Below are positions 1 to 8,211 of a DNA stretch of 64,000 nt, one piece after another (within the stretch, counting starts at the first letter, position 1; each line of letters begins with the position of its first letter). The DNA lies in NCBI RefSeq assembly GCF_012911925.1, contig NZ_JAAXKY010000015.1, positions 1 to 64,000 on the forward strand, written 5' to 3'. The stretch comes from Pseudonocardia xinjiangensis. Lineage in GTDB: Bacteria; Actinomycetota; Actinomycetes; Mycobacteriales; Pseudonocardiaceae. The notes beneath the pieces are model-generated. The model saw nothing but the letters and a program-made list of their open reading frames with translations. It made no database searches and was not told the DNA's origin. The position numbers and the translations under genes are program-made.

Positions 1-22
1 GCCCGAGACCGCTTCTGAACAG

Positions 23-43
23 CCACATGTGTCCATGTCGCGG
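23..43. repeat. Dispersed palindromic repeat, right-half copy
   Basis: The core ACATGTGTCCATGTCGCGG at 25-43 matches the right half of the elements at 163-186, 42162-42185 and 43880-43904. The left arm has decayed here (CCACATG in place of CGACATG). It is an isolated half-element just inside the window edge. Confidence 0.7.
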
Positions 44-123
44 CGGTGCAGAGCCGGGCTGGTCGGCCTGCCTGCCGGAACGGGCGACTCGCGCACGCAT
101 TCCGGGCGACTCGCGGGGTGGGG

Positions 124-186
124 GCGACATGGACACGTGTGGCTGATTTTCGGGCCCGGATTCCGCGACATGTGTCCATGTCGCGG
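124..186. repeat. Dispersed palindromic repeat, full unit
   Basis: The left half, CGACATGGACAC at 125-136, is the reverse complement of part of the right half at 163-186. The right half is a perfect hairpin: 10-bp arms (CCGCGACATG and CATGTCGCGG) around TGTC. The same two-part layout (CGACATGGACAC, a spacer of about 26-40 bases, then the hairpin) recurs at 42117-42185 and 43835-43904. The unit is intergenic, about 200 bases before the sugar operon. Its function is unknown; a REP/MITE-like element or a protein-binding site are both possible. Confidence 0.75.
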
Positions 187-296
187 TGCGACCTTCTCCC
201 GTCGCGCGCGGGTCGGATGGGTGGTGGCGTGGGCGCCCGGACCGTCGGAAGTTTCGGAAAATTGCCGATTGTGCGGTTGCGTGTCGTATGCGACCG

Positions 297-310
297 TTGC
301 AAGCGCTTTC
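297..310. promoter_or_regulatory. LacI-family operator before the sugar operon
   Basis: TTGCAAGCGCTTTC fits the general LacI/GalR operator pattern (TGNAANCGNTTNCA), with the near-palindrome centred on the CG of AAGCGCTT. It lies about 75 bases upstream of the first gene of an ABC sugar operon, where a sugar-responsive repressor would act. A second motif, AAGTTTCGGAAA at 249-260, resembles xylan-type LacI sites more loosely. No LacI gene lies in the window, so the regulator is unidentified. Confidence 0.65.
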
Positions 311-383
311 CGACCCCCGTCACCGTCGATCGGAGATCCGTGAGCACCCGGCCCCCGTTCCCCGCCGACAGCTCGGCACGCTG

Positions 384-1361
384 ATGCCCTACGCCGGCGC
401 CAGCGGCCCCGTCGGCGGCCTGCTGCCCGAGCCCGCCCCCCTCGGGCTCGGGCTGCAGCACGAACACGGCCGCTCGGTGTCCGTCACCCACCACGGCGCA
501 CAGCTGCTCCGCTACGTCACGCACCCGTGGGACCCGCAGCTCGAGTCGCCGCGGCCCTACGTCCATCCACTGCGGACGCTGTCCGGGCAGCTGGTCAGCC
601 TCTACCGCCCGCACGACCACGTGTGGCACAAGGGTCTGGGCTTCGCGCTGCCCAACGTCGGGGAGCACAACTTCTGGGGTGGCCCGACCTACACGCGGGG
701 CCCCGGCTACCGGCAGTCGGACAACGACGGCTCGATGCGGCACCGCAGCTTCGACGTGCTGCACGCCGACGCGGACAGCGCCACGATCGGACACGTCCTC
801 GACTGGGTCACGGCCGCCGGGGAGACGGCGATCGTCGAGCACCGCCGCATCGACGTCACCGTTGCGGCGGGCGCGAACGCGTGGGTACTGACGTGGTCCA
901 CCCGGCTGACCAACGTCTCCGGCGGAGCGTTGCCCATCGGCAGCCCGGCGACCGAGGGCCGCGAGGGCGCAGGATACGCCGGGCTGTTCTGGCGCGGTCC
1001 GCGCTCCTGGACCGGCGGCACGGTGCTGGCCCCCGGCCGGTCCGGAGACGACGACCTCAACGGCGTCCACGGGCCGTGGCTGGGCTTCACCGGACGGCAC
1101 GACGAGGGCGGCGACGCCTCCACGCTGGTGTTCGTCGACGCCGAGGACAACCTGCGGCACCCGACGCCGTGGTTCGTCCGCTCCGGCCTCTACGCGTGCC
1201 TGTGTCCGGCGCCGTTCGGCGAGACCGAGTACGTGCTCGACGACGACGCGGAGCTGCACCTGCGCTACGCGGTGGTCGTGGCGGACGGCGAGCACGACCC
1301 CGACGGCGCCGCGCACCTCGCCGCGCTGGGCGCGAAGTCCCTGACGCAGCGGTCCCGCTGA
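384..1361 (+). CDS. DUF6807 (PmoA-like) family protein in a sugar operon
   Basis: The 325-aa product matches the DUF6807 family (Pfam PF14100, named PmoA in some databases although it is not methane monooxygenase). These proteins usually sit in carbohydrate-utilisation clusters; the reaction is not established. The family core, with PYVHPL, YRPHDHVWHKG and NFWGGPTY stretches rich in His and Trp, lies in residues 50-110. There is no signal peptide, so it is cytoplasmic. ATG 384 overlaps by one base the stop of a 14-codon frame starting at GTG 340 that does have a GGAG site, so coupling or an N-terminal frame problem is possible. It is followed 25 bases later by the ABC binding protein, so it is probably the first gene of the operon. 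Confidence 0.75.
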   Translation: MPYAGASGPVGGLLPEPAPLGLGLQHEHGRSVSVTHHGAQLLRYVTHPWDPQLESPRPYVHPLRTLSGQLVSLYRPHDHVWHKGLGFALPNVGEHNFWGGPTYTRGPGYRQSDNDGSMRHRSFDVLHADADSATIGHVLDWVTAAGETAIVEHRRIDVTVAAGANAWVLTWSTRLTNVSGGALPIGSPATEGREGAGYAGLFWRGPRSWTGGTVLAPGRSGDDDLNGVHGPWLGFTGRHDEGGDASTLVFVDAEDNLRHPTPWFVRSGLYACLCPAPFGETEYVLDDDAELHLRYAVVVADGEHDPDGAAHLAALGAKSLTQRSR

Positions 1362-1386
1362 CTCCCCTACCGATCTGGAGGAACGC

Positions 1387-2664
1387 ATGCTCAACGGAGA
1401 GCGGCACCGATCCCGTCTCCTCGCCGCGCTGGCCTGCGCCGCCGTCCTGCTGCTCACCGCCTGCGGCGGGAGCGGCGGAGGCGACGGTGGGGACGGCGGT
1501 CCGGTGGAGCTCCGCTACTCGTGGTGGGGCAATGCCGACCGCGCCGCTCTCATGCAGCAGGCGATCGCGATCTTCGAGGCCGACCATCCGGACATCAAGA
1601 TCACCCCGAACTTCTCCGACTTCGCCGAGTACTGGCAGAAGCTCAACACGGAGTCGGCGGGCGGCGGCACCCCGGACGTCCTGCAGATGGACTTCAGCTA
1701 CCTGCGGGAGTACGGCGACCGGGGTCTGCTGCTGGACCTCGACAAGTCGGAGAACCCGGTACCCGTGAACGACCTGCTGCCCGGCCTGCAGCAGGCCGGC
1801 GTGGTCGACGGCCAGCGGTTCGCGGTGGCCCTGTCCGGCAACACCTGGGGCCTGATCTACGACCCGGCCGCGTTCCAGACCGCGGGGGTCAGCGTCCCCG
1901 AGCGCTGGACCTGGGAGGAGTACGGGGCGGCGATCACGAAGGTCGCGCAGACCTCCGGCATGGCGGGCGCGTGGGACTACACGTCGATCATGGGTGTCTT
2001 CGAGATCTGGCTGCGCCAGCAGGGCAAGGCCCTGTTCACCGAGGACGGCCGCATCGAGGCCACGCCCGCGGACCTGGAGCGGTTCTGGCAGCAGGGCGTC
2101 GACCTGCGGGCGGCCGGGGCGTTCCCACCCCAGGACAAGGTGGCGCAGGCCCTGCCGGTCACGGTGATGGGCGCCGACCTGGCGGCCTCGACCGTCAACC
2201 TCGACAGCATGGTCACCCGCTATGCGGGCGAGTCCGATCGGGAGTTCGCTCTCGGCGCGCTGCCCAGCTCGAACCCCGCCGACCTGGGGATCCGGCTGCG
2301 GCCGGGCATCCTGCTCTCGGCGTTCAGCGGTACCGACCACCCGCGGCAGGCGGCCCAGCTGATCGACTTCATGGTCAACGACCCGCGGGTCGGGGAGATC
2401 TTCGGCGGTAACCGCGGCCTGCCGGCCAGCAACGCGCAGCGCGCGGCCGCCACTCCGAAGCTCTCCGCCACCGACGCGGCGGTTGCCGAGTACGAGAAGA
2501 CGATCGCACAGCAGCTGACGGTGCCGTCGGCCCTGCCGCCCGCGGGCGTGGGCACCGCCGACTCCGCCTTCCTGCGCATCAACGAGGAGATGGCCTACGG
2601 CCGCATCTCGGTGCAGGACGCGGCGGCGCAGTGGTTCTCCGAGACCGAGGCGGCACTCAGGTGA
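1387..2664 (+). CDS. ABC transporter sugar-binding lipoprotein
   Basis: The 425-aa protein is an extracellular solute-binding protein of the carbohydrate type (SBP_bac_1 fold). Its lipoprotein signal has an Arg-rich start, a hydrophobic run and lipobox LTAC with Cys26 as the lipid-anchored residue, followed by a Gly/Ser/Asp linker. GGAGG lies eight bases before ATG 1387. It would capture an oligosaccharide or sugar outside the membrane for the two permeases that follow. Its stop overlaps the GTG of the first permease by four bases. The substrate cannot be told from sequence; the DUF6807 and DUF624 neighbours suggest plant- or polysaccharide-derived sugars. Confidence 0.9.
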   Translation: MLNGERHRSRLLAALACAAVLLLTACGGSGGGDGGDGGPVELRYSWWGNADRAALMQQAIAIFEADHPDIKITPNFSDFAEYWQKLNTESAGGGTPDVLQMDFSYLREYGDRGLLLDLDKSENPVPVNDLLPGLQQAGVVDGQRFAVALSGNTWGLIYDPAAFQTAGVSVPERWTWEEYGAAITKVAQTSGMAGAWDYTSIMGVFEIWLRQQGKALFTEDGRIEATPADLERFWQQGVDLRAAGAFPPQDKVAQALPVTVMGADLAASTVNLDSMVTRYAGESDREFALGALPSSNPADLGIRLRPGILLSAFSGTDHPRQAAQLIDFMVNDPRVGEIFGGNRGLPASNAQRAAATPKLSATDAAVAEYEKTIAQQLTVPSALPPAGVGTADSAFLRINEEMAYGRISVQDAAAQWFSETEAALR

Positions 2665-3647
2665 CAGCGGGGACCAGTGCAGGGCCTGCCCTGTCCCGGG
2701 GCCTGCGCCCGAGCGCCGGTCCCCAGCAGGCCGGCCCGGGCGGGCGCACGAGGAAATCGTTGCGCACGGACGGGCCGGCCGGGTACTTCTTCCTGAGCCC
2801 GTGGATCCTCGGCATGCTCCTGCTGACGCTGGGGCCGATGCTCGCGTCGCTCTACCTGTCGTTCACGGACTACAACCTGTTCACGGCGCCGGAGTGGGTC
2901 GGGCTCCAGAACTACGTCGACATGTTCGCCGACCAGCGGTGGCGGCAGTCGGTGCTGGTCACGCTGACGTACGTGGTGATCTCGGCACCGCTCAAGCTCG
3001 CCGTCGCGCTGGCCGTCGCGATGCTGCTGGCCCGCCCGCGCCGGAGCCAGGGGTTCTACCGGTCGGCGTTCTACGCGCCGTCCCTGATCGGCGCGAGCGT
3101 CAGCATCGCGATCACCTGGCGGGCCTTGTTCAGCGACGACGCCGCGGTGGACCGGGTGCTCACCGCGCTCGGTTTCCCCTCGGGCGGCTGGGTCGGCGAC
3201 CCGTCGCGGGCGCTGATGATCCTGGTGCTGCTGGCGGTGTGGCAGTTCGGCGCCCCGATGGTGATCTTCCTGGCCGGGCTCAAGCAGATCCCGCGCGAGC
3301 TGTACGAGGCCGCCGAGTGCGACGGCGCGGGCCCGTGGCGGAAGTTCTGGTCGATCACGCTGCCCACACTGTCGCCGGTGATCTTCTTCAACGTGCTGAT
3401 GGAGACGATCGGCGCGTTCCAAGCCTTCACCAGCGCGTTCGTCGTCAGCAGTGGCAATGGTCTCGGCGGACCCGCCGGGTCGACCCTCTTCTACACGCTC
3501 TACCTGTACGAGCGCGGCTTCCAGGACTTCCGGATGGGCTACGCGTCGGCGATGGCCTGGATGCTGTTGCTGGCCGTCGGGCTGGTCACCGCGGTGCTCT
3601 TCCGCACCTCGCGTTCGTGGGTCTTCTACAACGACGGGAGCAGCTGA
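2661..3647 (+). CDS. ABC sugar permease, MalF/UgpA type
   Basis: The 328-aa permease has an N-terminal cytoplasmic tail of about 30 residues and six predicted membrane helices. The EAA loop that contacts the ATPase begins at about residue 216 (EAAECDGAGPW, then ITLP). GTG 2661 was chosen because it forms a GTGA overlap with the binding-protein stop. With the next gene it forms the heterodimeric channel of a CUT1-type importer. No ATPase gene follows, as is usual for actinobacterial CUT1 operons that share one MsiK-like ATPase encoded elsewhere. Confidence 0.9.
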   Translation: MTAGTSAGPALSRGLRPSAGPQQAGPGGRTRKSLRTDGPAGYFFLSPWILGMLLLTLGPMLASLYLSFTDYNLFTAPEWVGLQNYVDMFADQRWRQSVLVTLTYVVISAPLKLAVALAVAMLLARPRRSQGFYRSAFYAPSLIGASVSIAITWRALFSDDAAVDRVLTALGFPSGGWVGDPSRALMILVLLAVWQFGAPMVIFLAGLKQIPRELYEAAECDGAGPWRKFWSITLPTLSPVIFFNVLMETIGAFQAFTSAFVVSSGNGLGGPAGSTLFYTLYLYERGFQDFRMGYASAMAWMLLLAVGLVTAVLFRTSRSWVFYNDGSS

Positions 3648-4483
3648 TGACCACGCGCGTCCGCTCGGTGGTCTGGCACGTTGCCGCGCTCGCGATCCTC
3701 GTGGTGCTGCTCTACCCGGTGGCCTGGACGATCGGGGCGTCGTTCACGCCGTCCCGGGACATCGTGGGCAACCTCGAGCTGTTCCCGGCCACGCCGACCG
3801 GGGCGAACTACGCCCGGGCCGCGGAGGGCATTGCCGGGGTGAGCATCTGGAGCTTCTTCCGCAACTCCGTGGTGCTGGCCGTGCTCTCGGTGATCGGCAC
3901 GGTGGCGTCGTCGGCGATGGCCGGCTACGCCTTCGCCCGGCTGCGCTTCCGCGGGCGGGGACTGATGTTCACGATGATGATCGGCACGCTGCTGCTGCCG
4001 TTCCACGTCATGATCATCCCGCAGTACATCATCTTCCAGCGGGCCGGCCTGATCGACACGTTCGTGCCGCTGCTGATCGGCAAGTTCCTGGCCACCGAGG
4101 CGTTCTTCGTGTTCCTGATCGTGCAGTTCATGCGCACGCTGCCGCGGGAGCTGGACGAGGCCGCCACGATCGACGGCTGCGGGCATCTGCGGCTGTTCTG
4201 GAACATCATCCTGCCGCTGTCGCGGCCCGCGCTGATCACCGTCTCGATCTTCACGTTCATCTGGACGTGGAACGACTTCCTCGGCCCGCTGCTCTATCTC
4301 AACAGCCCGGAGAACTACCCGCTGCCGATCGCGCTGCAGGCGTTCATCGACCAGACCACCACGTCGGACTACGGCGCGATGATCGCGATGTCGTTGCTGG
4401 CCCTGATCCCGGTGCTGCTGTTCTTCCTCGCGTTCCAGCGCTACCTCGTCGAGGGTGTGGCGACCTCGGGGATGAAGGGATGA
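3647..4483 (+). CDS. ABC sugar permease, MalG/UgpE type
   Basis: This is the second, 278-aa CUT1 permease. It starts with a short cytoplasmic tail and a first helix, and carries the EAA loop near residue 171 (EAATIDGCG, then NIILP). ATG 3647 overlaps the preceding stop (TGATG). The C-terminal GVATSGMKG ending is the usual one for MalG-like proteins. It pairs with the MalF-type permease upstream and overlaps the following DUF624 gene by four bases. Confidence 0.9.
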   Translation: MTTRVRSVVWHVAALAILVVLLYPVAWTIGASFTPSRDIVGNLELFPATPTGANYARAAEGIAGVSIWSFFRNSVVLAVLSVIGTVASSAMAGYAFARLRFRGRGLMFTMMIGTLLLPFHVMIIPQYIIFQRAGLIDTFVPLLIGKFLATEAFFVFLIVQFMRTLPRELDEAATIDGCGHLRLFWNIILPLSRPALITVSIFTFIWTWNDFLGPLLYLNSPENYPLPIALQAFIDQTTTSDYGAMIAMSLLALIPVLLFFLAFQRYLVEGVATSGMKG

Positions 4484-5058
4484 GCAGCGACACCACCCGG
4501 GTCGGCCGGCTGGAGCTCTTCGCCGAGTGCCTGCTGCTCGGCGTGCTGGTGGCGGTTGCGGCGCTGCCGCTGGTCACCCTTCCCGCGGCACTCGCGGCCG
4601 GGTGTTCGGGTGTCCGCAGGCTCGTCGAGCACCGGACCAGCGGGGCGCGGGTGTTCGTCGGCGACCTGCGGCGGGCGCTGCACACCAGCGCGCCCGCGGC
4701 CGCCGGTGTCGTCGGGGGCTGCGCGCTCCTCGGGTTCGACGCCCTCGTGGTCGTGCGGGCCGGGCTCCCCGGTGCCGTCGCGGTGGCCGGGGTGGTCGCC
4801 GCCACCGCCGTCGCGGGGCTCGTCGTCCTGCTCCGCGCCGCGGCGCTGTGGCGCGCGGACGGCCCGGCGTGGTCGGCCCTGCTCCGGCTGGCGGGCGCTC
4901 GCGCCGCGGCCGACCTCTCCGGCTGCGCGCTGCTGGTCGGTGCGCTCGTCGCCGTCACCGCGCTCGTCTGGCAGCTGCCGGTACTCCTGCCACCCGCCGT
5001 CGGATGTCTCGTTCTGGCCGGCACCGCGATCGAGGCACGAGCGAGCGCCCGGATCTGA
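4480..5058 (+). CDS. DUF624 / YesL-like membrane protein
   Basis: The 192-aa hydrophobic protein has four to five predicted helices. Its N-terminal stretch (AECLLLGVLVAVAALPLVTLPAA) is typical of the DUF624/YesL family found with CUT1 sugar importers. ATG 4480 overlaps the permease stop by four bases (ATGA), so it is the last gene of the sugar operon and is followed by a hairpin at 5065-5083. The molecular role of the family is not known; involvement in sugar uptake is inferred from its constant genomic company. Confidence 0.75.
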   Translation: MSSDTTRVGRLELFAECLLLGVLVAVAALPLVTLPAALAAGCSGVRRLVEHRTSGARVFVGDLRRALHTSAPAAAGVVGGCALLGFDALVVVRAGLPGAVAVAGVVAATAVAGLVVLLRAAALWRADGPAWSALLRLAGARAAADLSGCALLVGALVAVTALVWQLPVLLPPAVGCLVLAGTAIEARASARI

Positions 5059-5064
5059 CCGGGT

Positions 5065-5083
5065 GCCGGTCGCGTCGACCGGC
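5065..5083 (+). terminator. Hairpin at the end of the sugar operon
   Basis: Perfect 8-bp arms (GCCGGTCG and CGACCGGC) enclose CGT, starting seven bases after the stop at 5058. There is no T-tract, as is common in high-GC actinobacteria. Confidence 0.6.
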
Positions 5084-5149
5084 CACACCGCAAGCTCTCC
5101 CGGTATCGGGGCTCACATCCCCTCACCAGCGGTGATACTTCCTCGGGCG

Positions 5150-5176
5150 TATAGTTGCTTATTGTCAGGCAACTAT
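5150..5176 (+). promoter_or_regulatory. MarR operator overlapping a -10 element
   Basis: Perfect 8-bp inverted arms ATAGTTGC (5151-5158) and GCAACTAT (5169-5176) are separated by ten bases. A good -10 hexamer, TATAGT, occupies 5150-5155 and so overlaps the left arm. The site ends 14 bases before the MarR start codon. Repressor binding here would block the promoter of the marR-MFS operon; autoregulation is the expected behaviour of this family. Confidence 0.75.
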
Positions 5177-5190
5177 CTGGAGGAGGCGAC

Positions 5191-5652
5191 ATGACGGACA
5201 CCTTCGACGACGAGGCAGTCGCCCGCCTCCGGATCGCACTCGCCCGCATCTCGCGTCTGCTCGACCGGCAGTCGCGCGGTGACGCGCTGACCCGCACCCA
5301 GGCATCCGTGCTGGCCACGGTCGTGCGTCTCGGGTCGGTACGCCTGTCCGAACTCGCTGACGTCGAGGGCGTCAACCCCACGATGCTCTCGCGCATCGTG
5401 GCCAAGCTCGAGGACGGCGGTCTGCTCCGTCGCGACCCCGACCCCGACGACCGGCGCGCCGCTCGCGTGGAGTGCACCGACGTCGGGCGTGCGGAGCACC
5501 TGCGCCTGCGCGCCGAACGCACCCAGCTGCTCAGCGCCCGTCTCGCGACGATGCCAGCGGCCCACGCGGCCGAGCTGCTCGCCGCGCTGCCCGCGCTCGA
5601 ATCCCTCGCCGACCAGCTGACCCCCGCCATACCCCGCAAGGAGAACCAGTGA
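5191..5652 (+). CDS. MarR-family transcriptional regulator
   Basis: The 153-aa protein shows the MarR winged helix: recognition-helix region SELADVEGVNPTMLSRIVAKLE at about residues 52-73, followed by the wing RRDPDPDDRRAARVECTDVG. ATG 5191 is preceded by GGAGGAGG. It overlaps the downstream MFS exporter by four bases (GTGA) and is preceded by a palindromic operator, the standard arrangement for a repressor released by a toxic compound that the pump exports. The inducer is unknown. Confidence 0.9.
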   Translation: MTDTFDDEAVARLRIALARISRLLDRQSRGDALTRTQASVLATVVRLGSVRLSELADVEGVNPTMLSRIVAKLEDGGLLRRDPDPDDRRAARVECTDVGRAEHLRLRAERTQLLSARLATMPAAHAAELLAALPALESLADQLTPAIPRKENQ

Positions 5653-6917
5653 CTCTCGTCGGCGAGCGAACCCTCGCCCCTCTCGATGCGCTGCGCCGGC
5701 AGACCTTCGCGTCCTTGTCCAACCCCAACTACCGGCGCTACATCAGCGGCCAGTCCATCTCGCTCGTCGGCACCTGGATGCAGACGATCGCGCAGTCCTG
5801 GCTGGTCCTGCAGCTCACCGGCTCGGCGACGGCGCTCGGCCTCGTCGTCGCGCTGCAGACCCTGCCGACGCTCGTCCTCGGCCCGTACGGCGGCGTGATC
5901 GCCGACCGGATGGACAAGCGCAAGCTGATGATCGGCCTCCAGTCGATGATGGGCGCACTCGCGCTGCTGCTCGGGCTGCTGACGATCACCGGCGTCGTCC
6001 AGCTGTGGCACGTGTACGCGCTCGCCTTCCTGCTCGGCCTCAACAACTGTTTCGAGAACCCGGCCCGCCAGTCGTTCGTCCTGGAGATGGTCGGTCCGAC
6101 CGACCTGCGCAACGCCGTGAGCCTCAACTCGGTGCTGGTCAACTGCGCCCGCGCCGTGGGCCCGGCCGTGGCCGGCATCGTCATCGCCACCGGCGGCATC
6201 GGGCTGTGCTTCATGCTGAACGCGGTGAGCTTCGTCGCCGTTGTCGTGTCGCTCAGCCGGCTCGACACGTCGAAGCTCAGCCCCTCGGACCCCGCTCCCC
6301 GCGCTCCCGGACAGCTGCGTGAGGGCTTCAGCTACGTCCGCCGGACGCCGAAGCTCGCGGTGCCGCTGCTCATGATGGGGCTGGTCGGCTGCCTCGCGTA
6401 CGAGTTCCAGGTGGTGCTGCCGATCGTCGCCAGCGAGACCTTCCGCGGTGATGCCCGCACCTACGGCTTCCTGACCGCCGCGATGGGCGTCGGCGCCGTG
6501 GTCGGTGGCCTCTACGTGGCCGCGCGGGGACGGACGGGGATGAAGTCGATGGTCGTCGGGGCCACCGCGTTCGGCGTGGCGCTGCTGGCCACCGCCTTCT
6601 CCCCCACGCTGATGCTGGCGCTCGGCGGAATGGCACTGGTCGGAGCGGCGAGCGTCGCCTTCCAGTCCACGGGCAACAGCACCCTGCAGCTGACCGCCGC
6701 ACCGCACATGCGGGGACGGGTGATGGCGCTGTGGGCCGTCGCGTTCCTCGGGTCGACGCCGATCGGCGGCCCCATCGCCGGCGTGGTCAGCCAGCACTTC
6801 GGAGGTCGCGCCGGTCTGGTGCTCGGCGCCATCGCATGCCTCGTCGCCGCCGGGCTGGGAGCGATCGTCGTCCGCCGGGAGTCAGCCGCCGCCAGGGCGT
6901 CCGAAATCGTCGGGTGA
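5649..6917 (+). CDS. MFS drug exporter, EntS/MFS_3 type
   Basis: The 422-aa protein begins with FASLSNPNYRRYISGQSISLVGTW, typical of the MFS_3 (EntS-like) exporters, and has about 12 predicted helices. The cytoplasmic loop after helix 2 carries DRMDKRKL. The GTG start overlaps the marR stop. It likely exports the ligand sensed by the MarR protein. Its 3' end overlaps by 36 bases the restored C-terminus of the convergent bifunctional-nuclease gene. Confidence 0.88.
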   Translation: MTLVGERTLAPLDALRRQTFASLSNPNYRRYISGQSISLVGTWMQTIAQSWLVLQLTGSATALGLVVALQTLPTLVLGPYGGVIADRMDKRKLMIGLQSMMGALALLLGLLTITGVVQLWHVYALAFLLGLNNCFENPARQSFVLEMVGPTDLRNAVSLNSVLVNCARAVGPAVAGIVIATGGIGLCFMLNAVSFVAVVVSLSRLDTSKLSPSDPAPRAPGQLREGFSYVRRTPKLAVPLLMMGLVGCLAYEFQVVLPIVASETFRGDARTYGFLTAAMGVGAVVGGLYVAARGRTGMKSMVVGATAFGVALLATAFSPTLMLALGGMALVGAASVAFQSTGNSTLQLTAAPHMRGRVMALWAVAFLGSTPIGGPIAGVVSQHFGGRAGLVLGAIACLVAAGLGAIVVRRESAAARASEIVG

Positions 6918-7378
6918 CACGTCGTCGAGGAACTCCCGGAAGTGCGCAGCTGCTGGTCCGGTGGGGCGTCCGCACCGTTCGGGAACAGGTCGCTGACCGG
7001 CTGACCGACCTCGTCGAGGATCGCGTCTGCCACGCCGATGGACAGGCCCTCCCGCACCGCGAAGGCCAGTGCGTCACTCGGCCGGACCGGAACGCGGTGG
7101 CCGCCGTCGAACACCAGCGCGGCCGAGTACCTGCCCTCGCGCAGCTCGGTGATCTCGGCGCCGTCGAGGTGGTGTCCGAGGCCCGTGACCACCGGCAGGA
7201 GCACGTCCTGCGGCAGCGGCGGGCGGGACTCGTCCCTCCGACCGGCCGCGATCACCTCCGCCGGGCCGCGGTGCAGGAACACGGGAAGGCAGCGGTCGCC
7301 GTCGACCTCGCCGAGCAGCAGCACCGGCTCCCGCGTCCGCACGTGGACCACCAGCCGCAGCACACGCATCTCCCGCAT
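6882..7378 (-). pseudogene. Bifunctional nuclease (DUF151) family, apparent 1-base frameshift
   Basis: The first 145 residues match the bifunctional nuclease/DUF151 family: MRVLRLVVHV, GRRDESRPPLPQDV, PSDALAFAVR and a GADAPPDQQ region. The frame then leaves family sequence at about 6944. One frame over, the expected C-terminus FREFLDDVSPDDF appears and runs to a stop at 6882. The segment is 497 bases, one short of a multiple of three; restoring one C in CTGCGC-ACTTCC gives a normal protein of about 165 aa. Read as deposited, the frame continues far into the antisense of the MFS gene. It is either a sequencing error or a recently broken gene. Start ATG 7378, with ATG 7369 possible. Confidence 0.75.
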
Positions 7379-7386
7379 CCTCGGCC

Positions 7387-8211
7387 TCACTCCTTCGGGC
7401 GCCGCGGCCAGTCTGCGCCACCGGTGTCGCCGACGCGACGCGTCGGGGTGAGGTCGACGTCGTGGGTGGTGGCGAGGTCGTCGCCGAACCACGCCTGGAT
7501 CCCGGCCTCCCGGACACCGAGGTACTCCGGGTGGTCGCGCCCCTCCGGCCAGACGAGCGGGACGTCGTGGCCAGGAACGACGACGGCGCCGGGCCGCTCG
7601 CGCCACAGAGCCGTGATGAGCGCAAGGGTGCGCCTGCTGGCGTCGCGGTCGGTGGTCATGTCGACGTCGCCGGACAGCAGCTCGGCACGGTTCTTCGCGG
7701 CGTCGCCGGTGAACAGGACGGGACCGGCGGTCCCCTCCACCAGGAAGACGAGGCTGCCCGGGGTGTGGCCAGGGGCGGCCACGGCCGTGATGCCCGGCAC
7801 GACCCGGCAGCGCGCGTCCGGCCCGGTCTCGATCGGGCGGGTTCGTGGGTTGGTCGCCAGGTCTTTCACGTAGAGCTCGGGCACCGGGCCGAACGCGGGA
7901 CCGACGGCCTGCGCCCAGGCGAGCTCCGCCGCGCCGACGTGCACTGCGGCTCCGGGGAACAGCAGGTAGTTGGCGGCGTGGTCGTGGTGGGTGTGGCTCA
8001 GCAGCACGTCGGTGACGTCACCCGGCTCGACGCCGTGTTCGGCGAGCCGCTGCGCGAGCACCGCCCGCATCCCGAAGCTCCCCGAGTCGACGAGCACCAG
8101 CCGGTCGGTCCCGCGCAGGAGCGTCACGCTGCTCCAGCCGAGCACGCCGTGCCGGGTGCTGCGACCCGGGAACCCCTGCACGAGCTCGACGACCTCGTAG
8201 GTCTCGTTCAT
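7387..8211 (-). CDS. MBL-fold metallo-hydrolase
   Basis: The 274-aa protein has the metallo-beta-lactamase signature SHTHHDHAANY near residue 85, a second ligand in GHTPGSLVF and a third in TGDAAKN, so a binuclear metal site looks intact. It belongs to the lactonase/glyoxalase-II-like side of the family; the substrate is unknown. There is no signal peptide. The ATG overlaps the stop of the upstream VOC gene by four bases, so the two are co-transcribed and may act on the same small molecule. Confidence 0.85.
   Translation of the reverse strand: MNETYEVVELVQGFPGRSTRHGVLGWSSVTLLRGTDRLVLVDSGSFGMRAVLAQRLAEHGVEPGDVTDVLLSHTHHDHAANYLLFPGAAVHVGAAELAWAQAVGPAFGPVPELYVKDLATNPRTRPIETGPDARCRVVPGITAVAAPGHTPGSLVFLVEGTAGPVLFTGDAAKNRAELLSGDVDMTTDRDASRRTLALITALWRERPGAVVVPGHDVPLVWPEGRDHPEYLGVREAGIQAWFGDDLATTHDVDLTPTRRVGDTGGADWPRRPKE

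Larger units (their letters stand above)
1..383. other. Non-coding region upstream of the sugar operon
   Basis: No convincing gene is seen here. The stretch holds three copies of a palindromic repeat element (about 23-43, 125-142 and 163-186), a LacI-type operator at 297-310, and a possible 14-codon leader frame (GTG 340 to TGA 384). Open frames running through it have no ribosome binding site and cross the repeats and the operator, so they are taken as chance readings. Confidence 0.6.

Noticed and set aside
186-383. N-terminal extension of the DUF6807 protein to 186 or 288
   Set aside because: It would place the LacI-type operator and part of the repeat inside the coding region and has no ribosome binding site; the sequence does not resemble the family.
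4344-6797. 817-codon open frame on the minus strand across the sugar-operon end, marR and MFS genes
   Set aside because: It lies antisense to well-supported genes and its product is low-complexity Arg/His/Asp/Gln text with no motif. Long antisense frames are common at this GC content.
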